Shown one piece after another: positions 16,957 through 23,993 of a stretch of DNA of 23,993 bases (positions within the stretch are counted from its first letter, which is position 1; each line of letters begins with the position of its first letter). A program made the translations under genes and the position numbers. The stretch covers positions 1 through 23,993 of the forward strand of contig CAVYIY010000002.1 in assembly GCA_963768775.1 (NCBI GenBank), written 5' to 3'. Source of the DNA: FEN-33 sp963768775 (GTDB lineage: Archaea > Thermoplasmatota > Thermoplasmata > Methanomassiliicoccales > UBA472). Below the pieces are notes generated by a model, which worked only from the letters and a program-made list of their open reading frames with translations, was not told the DNA's origin and made no database searches.

Positions 16957-16993
16957 TTGGCGCTCAGAAGCAATCGGCAAGGAGGAATTCGGA

Positions 16994-17431
16994 TTGTCCA
17001 AATCGGAGGTTCACACCATCGGTTATGAGGGACGAACATTGGAGGAATTCATTGCTCTGTTGACTCAGGCCCGAGTCCAACAGGTCATCGACGTCCGCCA
17101 CATCACCTCAAGCCGGAAGAAGGGGTTCTCCAAGAATCAGCTGGCTGAAGCACTCGGAAAGTCAGGGATAGGTTACGTCGGCATGAGAGAGCTGGGGACG
17201 CCGGACGACATGCGACGGGCGTACAAGGCAGGAGGCTCGGTGGAGAAGTTCCAGAGCGACTATGCGAAGCACGTCGACGCGCAACCGGCGAAGCTGGAGG
17301 AGCTCGAGCGGCACGCACGCGAGCGGCGCTCGGCGATAATGTGCTATGAGCGGGATCCGAAAGGCTGCCATCGCATGGTGCTCGCCCAGAAGCTTGAAGC
17401 GGAAGGCTTCCATGTGGACCACCTGCTCTGA
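16994..17431 (+). CDS. DUF488 family protein
   Basis: 145 residues. It begins HTIGYEGRTLEEFI and continues VIDVR, SRKKGFSK and YERDPKGCHRMVLA, the marks of DUF488, where conserved Arg, Cys and His residues suggest an enzyme or nucleic-acid-linked role not yet defined. TTG 16994 is chosen because AAGGAGG lies 8 bp upstream. It follows the polymerase by 37 bp. The frame is unbroken. Confidence 0.88.
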   Translation: MSKSEVHTIGYEGRTLEEFIALLTQARVQQVIDVRHITSSRKKGFSKNQLAEALGKSGIGYVGMRELGTPDDMRRAYKAGGSVEKFQSDYAKHVDAQPAKLEELERHARERRSAIMCYERDPKGCHRMVLAQKLEAEGFHVDHLL

Positions 17432-17457
17432 ACCATCAGGCTAGCCGCCGAACAACG

Positions 17458-17465
17458 TTTATATA
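17458..17465 (+). promoter_or_regulatory. TATA box for eL15
   Basis: TTTATATA lies 112 bp before the eL15 ATG. This predicts a long leader of about 80 nt, which contains a second ATG at 17499 in another frame. Confidence 0.6.
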
Positions 17466-17569
17466 GATAGGCGCAATCTGCACGCTGAGCGTCTCCGGAT
17501 GCTCGCGGAATTGTACCCTGAAGAGGGCGAATCCGTGAAAGCCGTTGCGACGGCGACAGGTGATGACAA

Positions 17570-18220
17570 ATGGCAGAAGGCGCAGCAAAGCGCGTGGCCG
17601 ATGAGGCCGAAGAGACGAAGAAGGGCCCCTCTGGAAAAGGCTTTTATCATTATATGGGAGAGGCCTGGAGAGATATCGATAACAGCTATGTCAGCGAGCT
17701 CATGTGGGAGCGCTTGATCCAATGGCGCAAGGAGGAGAACTTCCTGCGCATCGATAAGCCGACCCGCCTGGACCGCGCTCGCAAGCTCGGCTACAAGGCC
17801 AAGCAGGGCATAGTCATGGTCCGCGGACGGGTACGACGTGGCGGACTGCGCAAGCACCAGATCCGCAAAGGGCGCCGGGCCAAGCGCCGAGGCATCAACA
17901 AGATCACCATGGAGAAGAACCTGCAGCGCATCTGCGAGGAGCGGACGGCCAAGCGCTACCCGAACCTCGAGGTCCTGAACTCCTACTGGGTGGGCAAGGA
18001 CGGCAAGCACATGTGGTACGAGGTCATTCTGATCGACAAGCACCACCCGTGCATCGCCAACGATCCGGTGTATAAGTGGATCACTGCGAGCCACCACAAA
18101 GGTCGCTGCTACCGCGGCCTGACCGGGGCCGGCAAGCGCGGACGGGGCTTGAACAAGAAGGGAAAGGGCTCAGAGCGATCCCGCCCCAGCATAAAGGCCA
18201 ACGACCGCAAGGGCAAGTAA
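17570..18220 (+). CDS. large-subunit ribosomal protein eL15 with N-terminal extension
   Basis: 216 residues. The conserved protein begins near residue 27 (HYMGEAWRD) and shows RLDRARKLGYKAKQG, RGRVRRGG, NSYWVGKDGKHMWYEVILID and a basic C-terminus (RGLTGAGKRGRGL...). Archaeal eL15 is usually near 194 residues; the extra 20 or so at the front are Ala/Glu/Lys-rich (MAEGAAKRVADEAEE). ATG 17570 has AGGTGATG 4 bp upstream, so I accept the extension as real. It binds 23S rRNA deep in the large subunit. Convergent with the ThiI-like gene, whose stop abuts its own. Confidence 0.93.
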   Translation: MAEGAAKRVADEAEETKKGPSGKGFYHYMGEAWRDIDNSYVSELMWERLIQWRKEENFLRIDKPTRLDRARKLGYKAKQGIVMVRGRVRRGGLRKHQIRKGRRAKRRGINKITMEKNLQRICEERTAKRYPNLEVLNSYWVGKDGKHMWYEVILIDKHHPCIANDPVYKWITASHHKGRCYRGLTGAGKRGRGLNKKGKGSERSRPSIKANDRKGK

Positions 18221-19078
18221 TCATTCCTTGATTACCCTCAACCTTTCCCCAATCTCTTCCTCCGACATCCCCACCAGCGGGAAGAACGCTGGCACGGGGA
18301 TGTCGATCCTCTTGATTTTCTCGAAATCGTCCAGGCCGTAGCCGAAGACGGCTGCCAGAGCGCGGTTCTTCTTCGCCACCTCCGCCAGCTCGCCGTCTCC
18401 GACCACCTTGAGGTCGGAGTCCCAACGACGGAGGATGCGCACCGCCTCGTTCTCCTGCTTCGCGATGGCGATAACCCGGCAGCCGCGCTTCATGATCAGC
18501 CAGGCGGCGAGGGCGTCCCTCTCCCGCTCCAGCAAAGCGACCACCCGCCCCTGCGAGCCCATGGGCAGGCCGCCCGGGCCGGGGACGTACTCTGAGAATA
18601 TGTACGCGTTCTTGTCCCTCACTTCCACGAATATCTCGACGTCGGGGTTCTTGAGATCGACCTTCGGGCCTTTCTCCTCGTTGGCGATCCAAATGGCGGA
18701 GCCGACCTCCTTTCCTACGTCGTTCGAGGTGAAGCTGTGCTGCCCCGCCCTCCTGGCCTTGACGGCGAAGCTCTGCCCCTGGTGATAGAGCGATTTGGAG
18801 TACTCCGCCGCGACGCGCTTCATCGTCTCCATGTCCGCCCTGCAGCGCAGCACCGGCGAGACCGAGGCAATGCCCATCACCCGCCTCAGCACCTTGACCG
18901 CCTGGTCGATGTCCTGCGGCTCCACGAACACACGGCCTTGTTCGGTGGTGATCAGCGCCTCCAGCCCCGCGTCCGCCAGATTGGACATCATGTTGTCGAC
19001 GAGGATGCGCTCGAACCTCTTGCGCACCGCTTGGCTCTTGAGGCCTAGCTCTGCGTATCGCACCAGAATGAGGTCCAT
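18221..19078 (-). CDS. ThiI-like THUMP protein with degenerate PP-loop
   Basis: 285 residues from ATG 19078, which begins MDLILVRYAELGLKS like ThiI. A ferredoxin-like N-terminal part and a THUMP RNA-binding domain (about residues 60-165) are intact. At residues 169-200 it reads GGLPMGSQGRVVALL then ERERDA then LAAWLIMKRGC. In ThiI this is where the ATP-pyrophosphatase loop SGGxDS lies, so the loop is lost while both flanks are kept. The protein ends about 85 residues after the loop, shorter than ThiI, and has no rhodanese domain. It probably binds tRNA but cannot adenylate it by the usual chemistry. Upstream starts as far as 19264 would run into the divergent permease gene. Confidence 0.75.
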   Translation of the reverse strand: MDLILVRYAELGLKSQAVRKRFERILVDNMMSNLADAGLEALITTEQGRVFVEPQDIDQAVKVLRRVMGIASVSPVLRCRADMETMKRVAAEYSKSLYHQGQSFAVKARRAGQHSFTSNDVGKEVGSAIWIANEEKGPKVDLKNPDVEIFVEVRDKNAYIFSEYVPGPGGLPMGSQGRVVALLERERDALAAWLIMKRGCRVIAIAKQENEAVRILRRWDSDLKVVGDGELAEVAKKNRALAAVFGYGLDDFEKIKRIDIPVPAFFPLVGMSEEEIGERLRVIKE

Positions 19079-19169
19079 GCGCCGTATGATAACACCTCTT
19101 CCCACATGATTCTGTCGGAAATCCGACGAACGATTATCTACCGCCTCGGGCATCATTGGGGCGCTGGCT

Positions 19170-20003
19170 ATGGAACTGCTTTTCGCGATCGGCATCCTGG
19201 GCTTCGCACTGATAGCGGGACTGCTCGGCGCGCTGCTGGGGTTGGGCGGGGGCATAATCATCATCCCCGCGTTGACATTGGTATTCGGCTACCCCATGCA
19301 GGCGGCGATCGGCGCCAGCCTGATGGCCGTGATCGCCTCGTCCACTGGCTCCGCCTCTTACTACGTGGAGGAGGGACTGAGCAACATCCGTCTGGGCATG
19401 GTGCTGGAGATCGCCACCACCTTCGGCTCGGTGATCGGAGCATTAGTGGCCGTCTACACCAACCAATACATACTGGCAGCGGCGTTCGGCCTCTTGCTGC
19501 TCTACTCTTCGATTCACATGATCAGGCAGCCGAAGGGGACCTGCACCTACAAGCCGGGGCCGTGCGGACCGCTGGATTTATCCTGCAGCTACACGGAGAA
19601 GGGCGACGGCGGCAAGGTCGAGTACGGGGTGCAGCATCTGGGCAAAGGCATGTTCGCCTCCCTGGGTGCCGGGGCCATGTCCGGCCTGCTGGGAGTGGGA
19701 GGGGGCATCATCAAGGTGCCGGCGATGAACCTGTGGATGGGCGTGCCGATGCGCGCAGCCTGCGCCACCTCTAACTTCATGATCGGGGTGACGGCCCTAG
19801 CTGGAGCGATCGTCTACTACCAGTTCGGACTGGTTCAGCCGATCCTGGCCGGCGTCGTTGCTGTCGGCGCGTTCTTCGGCGCGGCCGTGGGGTCCAGGGT
19901 GGCCCATCGGATCAACGCAGAGCAACTGAAGCGGCTCTTCGCGGTGCTGATGGTCTTCGTCGCCGCGCTCATGTTCCTCAAGGCGACGGGGGTGATGGCC
20001 TGA
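19170..20003 (+). CDS. TauE/SafE-family membrane permease
   Basis: 277 residues with about eight hydrophobic segments arranged as two similar halves. Each half has the glycine-rich family motif: LLGALLGLGGGIIIIPAL near residues 18-35 and SGLLGVGGGIIKVPAM near 170-185. The family exports or imports sulphite, sulphonates and related organic anions. The central hydrophilic loop (about residues 117-145) holds three cysteines (CTYKPGPCGPLDLSC) and may bind metal or be redox-sensitive. It is divergent from the ThiI-like gene, with about 90 bp between them. The DUF1634 gene follows directly. Confidence 0.9.
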   Translation: MELLFAIGILGFALIAGLLGALLGLGGGIIIIPALTLVFGYPMQAAIGASLMAVIASSTGSASYYVEEGLSNIRLGMVLEIATTFGSVIGALVAVYTNQYILAAAFGLLLLYSSIHMIRQPKGTCTYKPGPCGPLDLSCSYTEKGDGGKVEYGVQHLGKGMFASLGAGAMSGLLGVGGGIIKVPAMNLWMGVPMRAACATSNFMIGVTALAGAIVYYQFGLVQPILAGVVAVGAFFGAAVGSRVAHRINAEQLKRLFAVLMVFVAALMFLKATGVMA

Positions 20004-20343
20004 TCGCAAGCGCAACCGACCTGCTCAACCGCCGGGTCCGCCTCGTCCTCGTCATCGGGATGTGGGCCAGCATTCTGCTGCTCATCACCGGCCTGGCCTG
20101 GTATGCTCATGCGCTCCCTCGAGCAGCGACGTAACCTTGGGACCGGTGGAGGCGATCGATGCGATGCTGCGGGGGGACCCGATCGGGCTCATCTCCCTGG
20201 GCATACTCTTCCTGATCGCCACGCCGCTGGTGCGCATCATCACCGCGCTGACGGTGTTCGCGCAGACCAGGGAATGGAAGTTCGTCCTCGTCTCCGTCTT
20301 GGTGCTGATGATCATCGCCCTGGCGATATTCGTGAAGGGTTGA
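20000..20343 (+). CDS. DUF1634 membrane protein, partner of TauE, one frame break
   Basis: About 114 residues with three hydrophobic segments: VLVIGMWASILLLITGLAW, then GLISLGILFLIATPLVRII, then FVLVSVLVLMIIALAIFV. DUF1634 genes commonly follow TauE/SafE genes, which supports the call. One break near 20114-20115 (CT followed by CCC, a Leu codon lacking its third base) divides the first helix from the rest. No standard start codon is in frame; the first codons overlap the TauE stop near 20000, so another small error or a CTG start is possible. The function is unknown; it may be an accessory subunit. Confidence 0.7.
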
Positions 20344-20458
20344 GGGCGCAGGCGAGGAATCACACTGCGGGCATTATTTCGACGATTCCTGGTATCCGCA
20401 GAAGCAATGGAAAGGTTCAATAATTCGGATGGGCTCCACTTTCGCCAGAGGGATGGGC

Positions 20459-21778
20459 ATGACCGATAGGAAGACCGACCGCTGGTATTATTCGTTCCTT
20501 CCGTTCAACGTAGCTGGTGGCAGCACCTCCCCGCTCATCCCCTTGTTCCTCTCCGAAGGCCTCGGGGGCAACGTGGCGCAGGTGGGCATCATCAGCGCCA
20601 TCTCCTCCATGGCTTCCGTCCCAGCGAACATCATCTGGGGCAACCTGTCCGATACGCTGAAGCGACGCAAGGTGTTCGTCCTCATCGGGTTCATCGGCCT
20701 CGCGATCCCGCTGCTGCTCATGGGGCTGTCGATGGACATCGGCACCTACTACCTGGCGAACTTCATCCTCGGGGGAATATCGGCGGCGGCCGCGCCGGTG
20801 GGCACGGTGCTCGTGCTCGAATCGTTCGATAGGAAGGAATGGGGCAAGCGGCTGGGGGACTTCTCCCGCGTCGGGGGCATCGGTTGGCTGCTGGGGCTGA
20901 CGATTGGAACGATCTGGCTGAACATGATGAACGGCGACGGCAGCATCATGGCCATGAGGACGCTGTTCATCGCGGCCGCCTTCCTCGCCTTGCTCAGCGT
21001 CGTCCTGGCCTGGAAATGGGTCAAGGAGCCGAAGGCGAAGATAGAGAGAAAAGACCTGGCGAACGAGGTGAAGATCCCGCTGATCAGCTTCGAGCGGGGC
21101 CGATACACTCCGACCAGAGTGCTGCACGTCATCAAGATAAGCGCGAAGAATCTCAACCCGAGGAATTTCCCTGGCAACCTGAAGACCTACTACGTCGTCA
21201 TGTTCCTGGCATTCACGGGCTTCCTGACGTTCTACGTCGGCCTGCCCATCTTCCTGAGCCAGCAACTGCACCTGAGCCTTTCCGAGGTGTTCATCGTCTA
21301 CGTCGCCAGCAGCACCGTCTCCGCCATCACCTACTCGCAGGCGGGGAAATGGTCCTCCAGGATCGGGTGCAAGCGCTTGCAGCAGATCTCCTTTGGCGGG
21401 CGCATCATCCTCTTTCCATCGATGTTCCTGGTGACCGGCCTCAACCTCGACCTCGTTTCGCTAATCCTGGTGCTGTGCGTGATGCACGGCCTGATCGGGT
21501 TCTGTTGGGCCAACCTGAGCGTGGCGGCGAACGTCCTGGTATCGAACATGTCCTATTGCGACTTCCGCACCGAGTCGCTCGGTATGTACTGCAGCATCCA
21601 AGGGATAGCCTCGGTCGTCGGCTCGCTCCTGGGAGGCTTCCTGGCCAACTACTTTGGCTACCTGGACACCTTCCTGGTCGCCTCGGCGTTCGTCATCGTC
21701 GCATTCGTGCTTCTGACCCTCCTCAACGTGGACCGCGTCCCCTGCGACGAAGACGGGCCGAAGGCGGAGCACGTTTAG
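20459..21778 (+). CDS. major facilitator superfamily transporter
   Basis: About 439 residues and roughly 12 hydrophobic segments, with the MFS loop 2-3 motif GNLSDTLKRRK near residue 60 and a long cytoplasmic loop (about 190-235) between the two halves. The FNVAGGSTSPLIPLFLSEGLG start is typical of drug or metabolite exporters in archaea. I chose ATG 20459 because GAGGG lies 6 bp upstream; ATG 20429 and 20453 are in the same frame. The substrate cannot be read from sequence. The frame has no break. Confidence 0.88.
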   Translation: MTDRKTDRWYYSFLPFNVAGGSTSPLIPLFLSEGLGGNVAQVGIISAISSMASVPANIIWGNLSDTLKRRKVFVLIGFIGLAIPLLLMGLSMDIGTYYLANFILGGISAAAAPVGTVLVLESFDRKEWGKRLGDFSRVGGIGWLLGLTIGTIWLNMMNGDGSIMAMRTLFIAAAFLALLSVVLAWKWVKEPKAKIERKDLANEVKIPLISFERGRYTPTRVLHVIKISAKNLNPRNFPGNLKTYYVVMFLAFTGFLTFYVGLPIFLSQQLHLSLSEVFIVYVASSTVSAITYSQAGKWSSRIGCKRLQQISFGGRIILFPSMFLVTGLNLDLVSLILVLCVMHGLIGFCWANLSVAANVLVSNMSYCDFRTESLGMYCSIQGIASVVGSLLGGFLANYFGYLDTFLVASAFVIVAFVLLTLLNVDRVPCDEDGPKAEHV

Positions 21779-21795
21779 GCATCGTTTGCAAAACG

Positions 21796-21969
21796 CTAAA
21801 GATGCATTCCACAGGAGTAGCAGTCCTTGTTGTCGCCGGAATTGGACGCGCCGCAACTCGGGCATTTGATCTTGCTCTCCTTCTCAACGAAGAACTCTTT
21901 GCCACCGCACTTCTTGCAGATCTGCGCACCCTCATCGGTCTCGGCGAAGCACTTGATGCATTTCCTCAT
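21796..21969 (-). CDS. 57-residue double zinc-ribbon protein
   Basis: ATG 21969 begins MRKCIKCFAETDEG, then CKKCGG, CPSCGA and CYSCGMHL: four CxxC knuckles, enough for two zinc ribbons. A longer reading from 22047 adds non-conserved residues across the likely promoter (minus strand TTATTAA near 21997-22003), so I reject it. No Shine-Dalgarno site is visible, which suggests a leaderless message. It converges with the MFS gene 17 bp away. Function unknown. Confidence 0.7.
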   Translation of the reverse strand: MRKCIKCFAETDEGAQICKKCGGKEFFVEKESKIKCPSCGASNSGDNKDCYSCGMHL

Positions 21970-22210
21970 ATAGAATATGATTCGCACCCGGCCGGTTAAT
22001 AATCTTGCGCCTGCAAATTGTTGGGCGGAGGATTCCAAAGCCCACATGTCGGTTCAACCCGGGATCCGTGCGAAATCTGCCCTATACTGGCATTGATTTC
22101 CGATATCGAAACAATCGTTGGGCCATAGCTTATGTAGTCGGGAATTGCTAGCTGGCGAATCAATCGCATCAAAGAGTTGAGCCATGATGCTTAGGCAGGA
22201 GGCTCAAATC

Positions 22211-23993
22211 GTGAACTCGCAGTCTAGAAATATCGACGAGGCATTGACTACCGCGGGGAGTGAAGTCCGCCCTGAGAAGAAGCAGAAGCGCACCAGGTCG
22301 CGAGATAAAGCGGAGAAGAACCGGATCATCAAATGGGCCATTAGACAATCCTTCGTTAAATTGGATCCGCGCCATACCATCAAGAACCCAGTGATGTTCG
22401 TTGTAGAGGTTGGCAGTGCGATCACCACCCTTCTATTCGTTCAAGCGCTGTTCGGCAAAGGCGAGGCTTCGGCGCTCTTCATCGGCCTGATCTCCATTTG
22501 GCTATGGTTCACGGTCGTTTTTGCGAATTACTCCGAAGCATTGGCCGAAGGTCGAGGGAAAGCGCAGGCGGAAGCGCTGCGAAAGATGCGCACCACAACC
22601 ATGGCTAGCAAGCTGAAGGACAGCTATGCTATGGTGAAGGGGCAGAAGCCTTCGGAGAACGATTACCATCCGAGCTCTTCGATCGAGCTTCACAAAGGGG
22701 ACCTATTCTTCGTTCAGACAGGAGACATCATCCCGATCGACGGAGAGATCGCTGAGGGCGTGGCCTCCATCGATGAGAGCGCCATTACCGGAGAGAGCGC
22801 GCCAGTCATCCGCGAATCAGGGGGAGACCGGAGTGCCGTAACAGGTGGCACACGGGTGCTGTCCGACTGGCTAATCGCCCGGGCAACATCCGATCCAGGC
22901 GAGGGCTTTATCGACAAGATGATCTCGCTCATCGAAGGGGCGAAGCGGCAGAGGACCCCGAACGAGGTCGCCCTCAACACCCTGCTCATCGGCCTGACCG
23001 TCATATTCATCGTCGTCTGTGCGACCTTGCTGCCGTTCTCTATATTCAGCGTCTATGTCGCCGGTCAGGGCAGCCCGGTCACCGTCACCGTGCTGATCGC
23101 TTTACTGGTCTGCTTGGCACCTACCACCATCGGCGGCCTGCTGAGCGCCATTGGCATCGCTGGCATGGACCGGCTCATAGGCAAGAATGTGATCGCATTC
23201 TCCGGGCAGGCGATCGAGGCAGCTGGAGACGTGGACGTGCTCCTGCTGGACAAGACCGGAACCATAACCTATGGCAATCGGCAGGCCGTGCGGATCGTGC
23301 CTGTCGAAGGCCAGAAGGCGCAGTATGTCGCCGAGCTCGCCCTCCTTGCTTCGCTGGCCGACGACACGCCTGAAGGCCGAAGCATAGTCTCATTGGTCGG
23401 CGATAAGTACGGCATACAAGAGGCGGAAATAACCGGTTCCGAGACGCGGTCTACCATGCAATTCGTGCCTTTCTCAGCTCACACCCGCGTCAGCGGAGTG
23501 GACATGGAAGGGATGAGCATCCGCAAGGGAGCCTCGGATGCCATTGAACGCTTGGTCAAAACCTCTGGCAACACATTCCCCCGCACGCTGAAGGACGAGA
23601 TCGACACCATCGCTAGGTCTGGCGGAACGCCATTGGTCATCGCATTCAACGGAAAAGCGCTCGGAGCGATCCACCTCAAAGACATCGTGAAACCGGGAAT
23701 GAAGGAGCGGTTCGCCCAGCTGCGCCGGATGGGCATCAAGACTGTGATGATCACCGGCGACAACAAGCTCACCGCGGCGGCGATTGCCGCCGAGGCTGGG
23801 GTCGATGATTACTTGGCAGAGGCGACGCCAGAGAACAAGCTGAAGCTCATCCGCGAGTACCAAGCCGAAGGACGGCTGGTGGCCATGACCGGAGACGGCA
23901 CTAACGACGCCCCGGCCTTGGCCCAGGCCGATGTGGCAGTCGCCATGAACAGCGGCACGCAGCCGGCCAGGGAGGCTGCCAACATGATTGATC
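22211..23993 (+). CDS. kdpB: potassium-transporting P-type ATPase subunit B (KdpB), 3' end outside the window
   Basis: Catalytic subunit of the Kdp high-affinity K+ uptake pump. Visible: KNPVMFVVEVGS first helix region, DEAL-like basic N-terminus, TGESAPVIRESGGD actuator motif, LVCLAPTTIGGLLSAIGIAGM (KdpB-type membrane helix), phosphorylated Asp at about residue 347 in DKTGTIT, KGASDAI nucleotide-binding region, MITGDN and MTGDGTNDAPALAQADVAVAMNSGT. The start is GTG 22211 with GGCAGGAGG 8 bp upstream; in-frame ATG 22184 is an alternative. About 40 residues precede the E. coli-like start, rich in Lys and Arg. kdpA is not upstream as in the usual order. No frame breaks in 1.78 kb. Confidence 0.95.
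   Translation, partial: MNSQSRNIDEALTTAGSEVRPEKKQKRTRSRDKAEKNRIIKWAIRQSFVKLDPRHTIKNPVMFVVEVGSAITTLLFVQALFGKGEASALFIGLISIWLWFTVVFANYSEALAEGRGKAQAEALRKMRTTTMASKLKDSYAMVKGQKPSENDYHPSSSIELHKGDLFFVQTGDIIPIDGEIAEGVASIDESAITGESAPVIRESGGDRSAVTGGTRVLSDWLIARATSDPGEGFIDKMISLIEGAKRQRTPNEVALNTLLIGLTVIFIVVCATLLPFSIFSVYVAGQGSPVTVTVLIALLVCLAPTTIGGLLSAIGIAGMDRLIGKNVIAFSGQAIEAAGDVDVLLLDKTGTITYGNRQAVRIVPVEGQKAQYVAELALLASLADDTPEGRSIVSLVGDKYGIQEAEITGSETRSTMQFVPFSAHTRVSGVDMEGMSIRKGASDAIERLVKTSGNTFPRTLKDEIDTIARSGGTPLVIAFNGKALGAIHLKDIVKPGMKERFAQLRRMGIKTVMITGDNKLTAAAIAAEAGVDDYLAEATPENKLKLIREYQAEGRLVAMTGDGTNDAPALAQADVAVAMNSGTQPAREAANMID

Noticed and set aside
20417..21271. Minus-strand open frame of 284 codons opposite the MFS gene
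   Set aside because: Highly charged, repetitive, no motif, and fully antisense to a clear transporter gene.
1..23993. CRISPR arrays, rRNA genes or insertion sequences
   Set aside because: No regularly spaced repeats, no rRNA-like stretches and no transposase or paired terminal repeats were seen on either strand.

Overview
The window is archaeal chromosome. The evidence is the set of archaeal or eukaryote-type information genes: aIF1A, Rio1 kinase, a Dim2-like KH protein, Pus10, eL21, RpoF/Rpb4, DUF655, Dim1/KsgA, an OBG-type GTPase with TGS domain, family B DNA polymerase and eL15. TATA boxes sit upstream of several genes, and TTG/GTG starts are used. A GC-rich euryarchaeon of the Thermoplasmatota / Methanomassiliicoccales kind is my guess; nothing in the window proves it.

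Layout. (a) 1-5515 is AT-richer accessory DNA: a phospholipase-D/SNF2 helicase that enters from the left, a small winged-helix gene, about 400 bp without a gene, and on the minus strand a tyrosine integrase with an overlapping DNA-binding partner gene. They stop beside the 3' end of a tRNA-Glu gene (5516-5588). This looks like the right end of an element integrated at that tRNA. (b) 5829-10826 is a tightly packed plus-strand run of translation, ribosome-biogenesis and transcription genes. (c) 10827-13273 holds small or poorly known genes: a 54-residue zinc ribbon, a DUF2124-like protein, a DUF169 protein and a zinc-ribbon membrane protein. (d) 13274-16956 is the GTPase followed 3 bp later by DNA polymerase B. 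(e) 16994-18220 holds DUF488 and eL15. (f) 18221-20343 has a ThiI-like protein with an eroded ATP-binding loop, divergent from a TauE/SafE permease and its DUF1634 partner. (g) 20459-21969 has an MFS permease and a double zinc ribbon. (h) 22211 to the end is kdpB, cut by the window edge.

The most striking property is not a gene. About fifty single-base frame breaks interrupt otherwise well-conserved genes, mainly between 6.2 and 10.5 kb. Almost every one can be read as an error at a codon's third base. Either two alternative, usually synonymous, wobble bases are both written (GCT/GCC as GCTC, TAT/TAC as TATC, CCA/CCG as CCAG), or the wobble base is missing. This fits a consensus built from co-existing strain variants, so the broken genes are probably intact in the organism. 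The same rule rejoins the two halves of the helicase and reveals a hidden winged-helix gene.

The best biological leads are the tRNA-anchored element with its PLD-SNF2 helicase, the integrase partner protein (ribbon-helix-helix, coiled coil, winged helix), and the ThiI paralogue that has lost its PP-loop.
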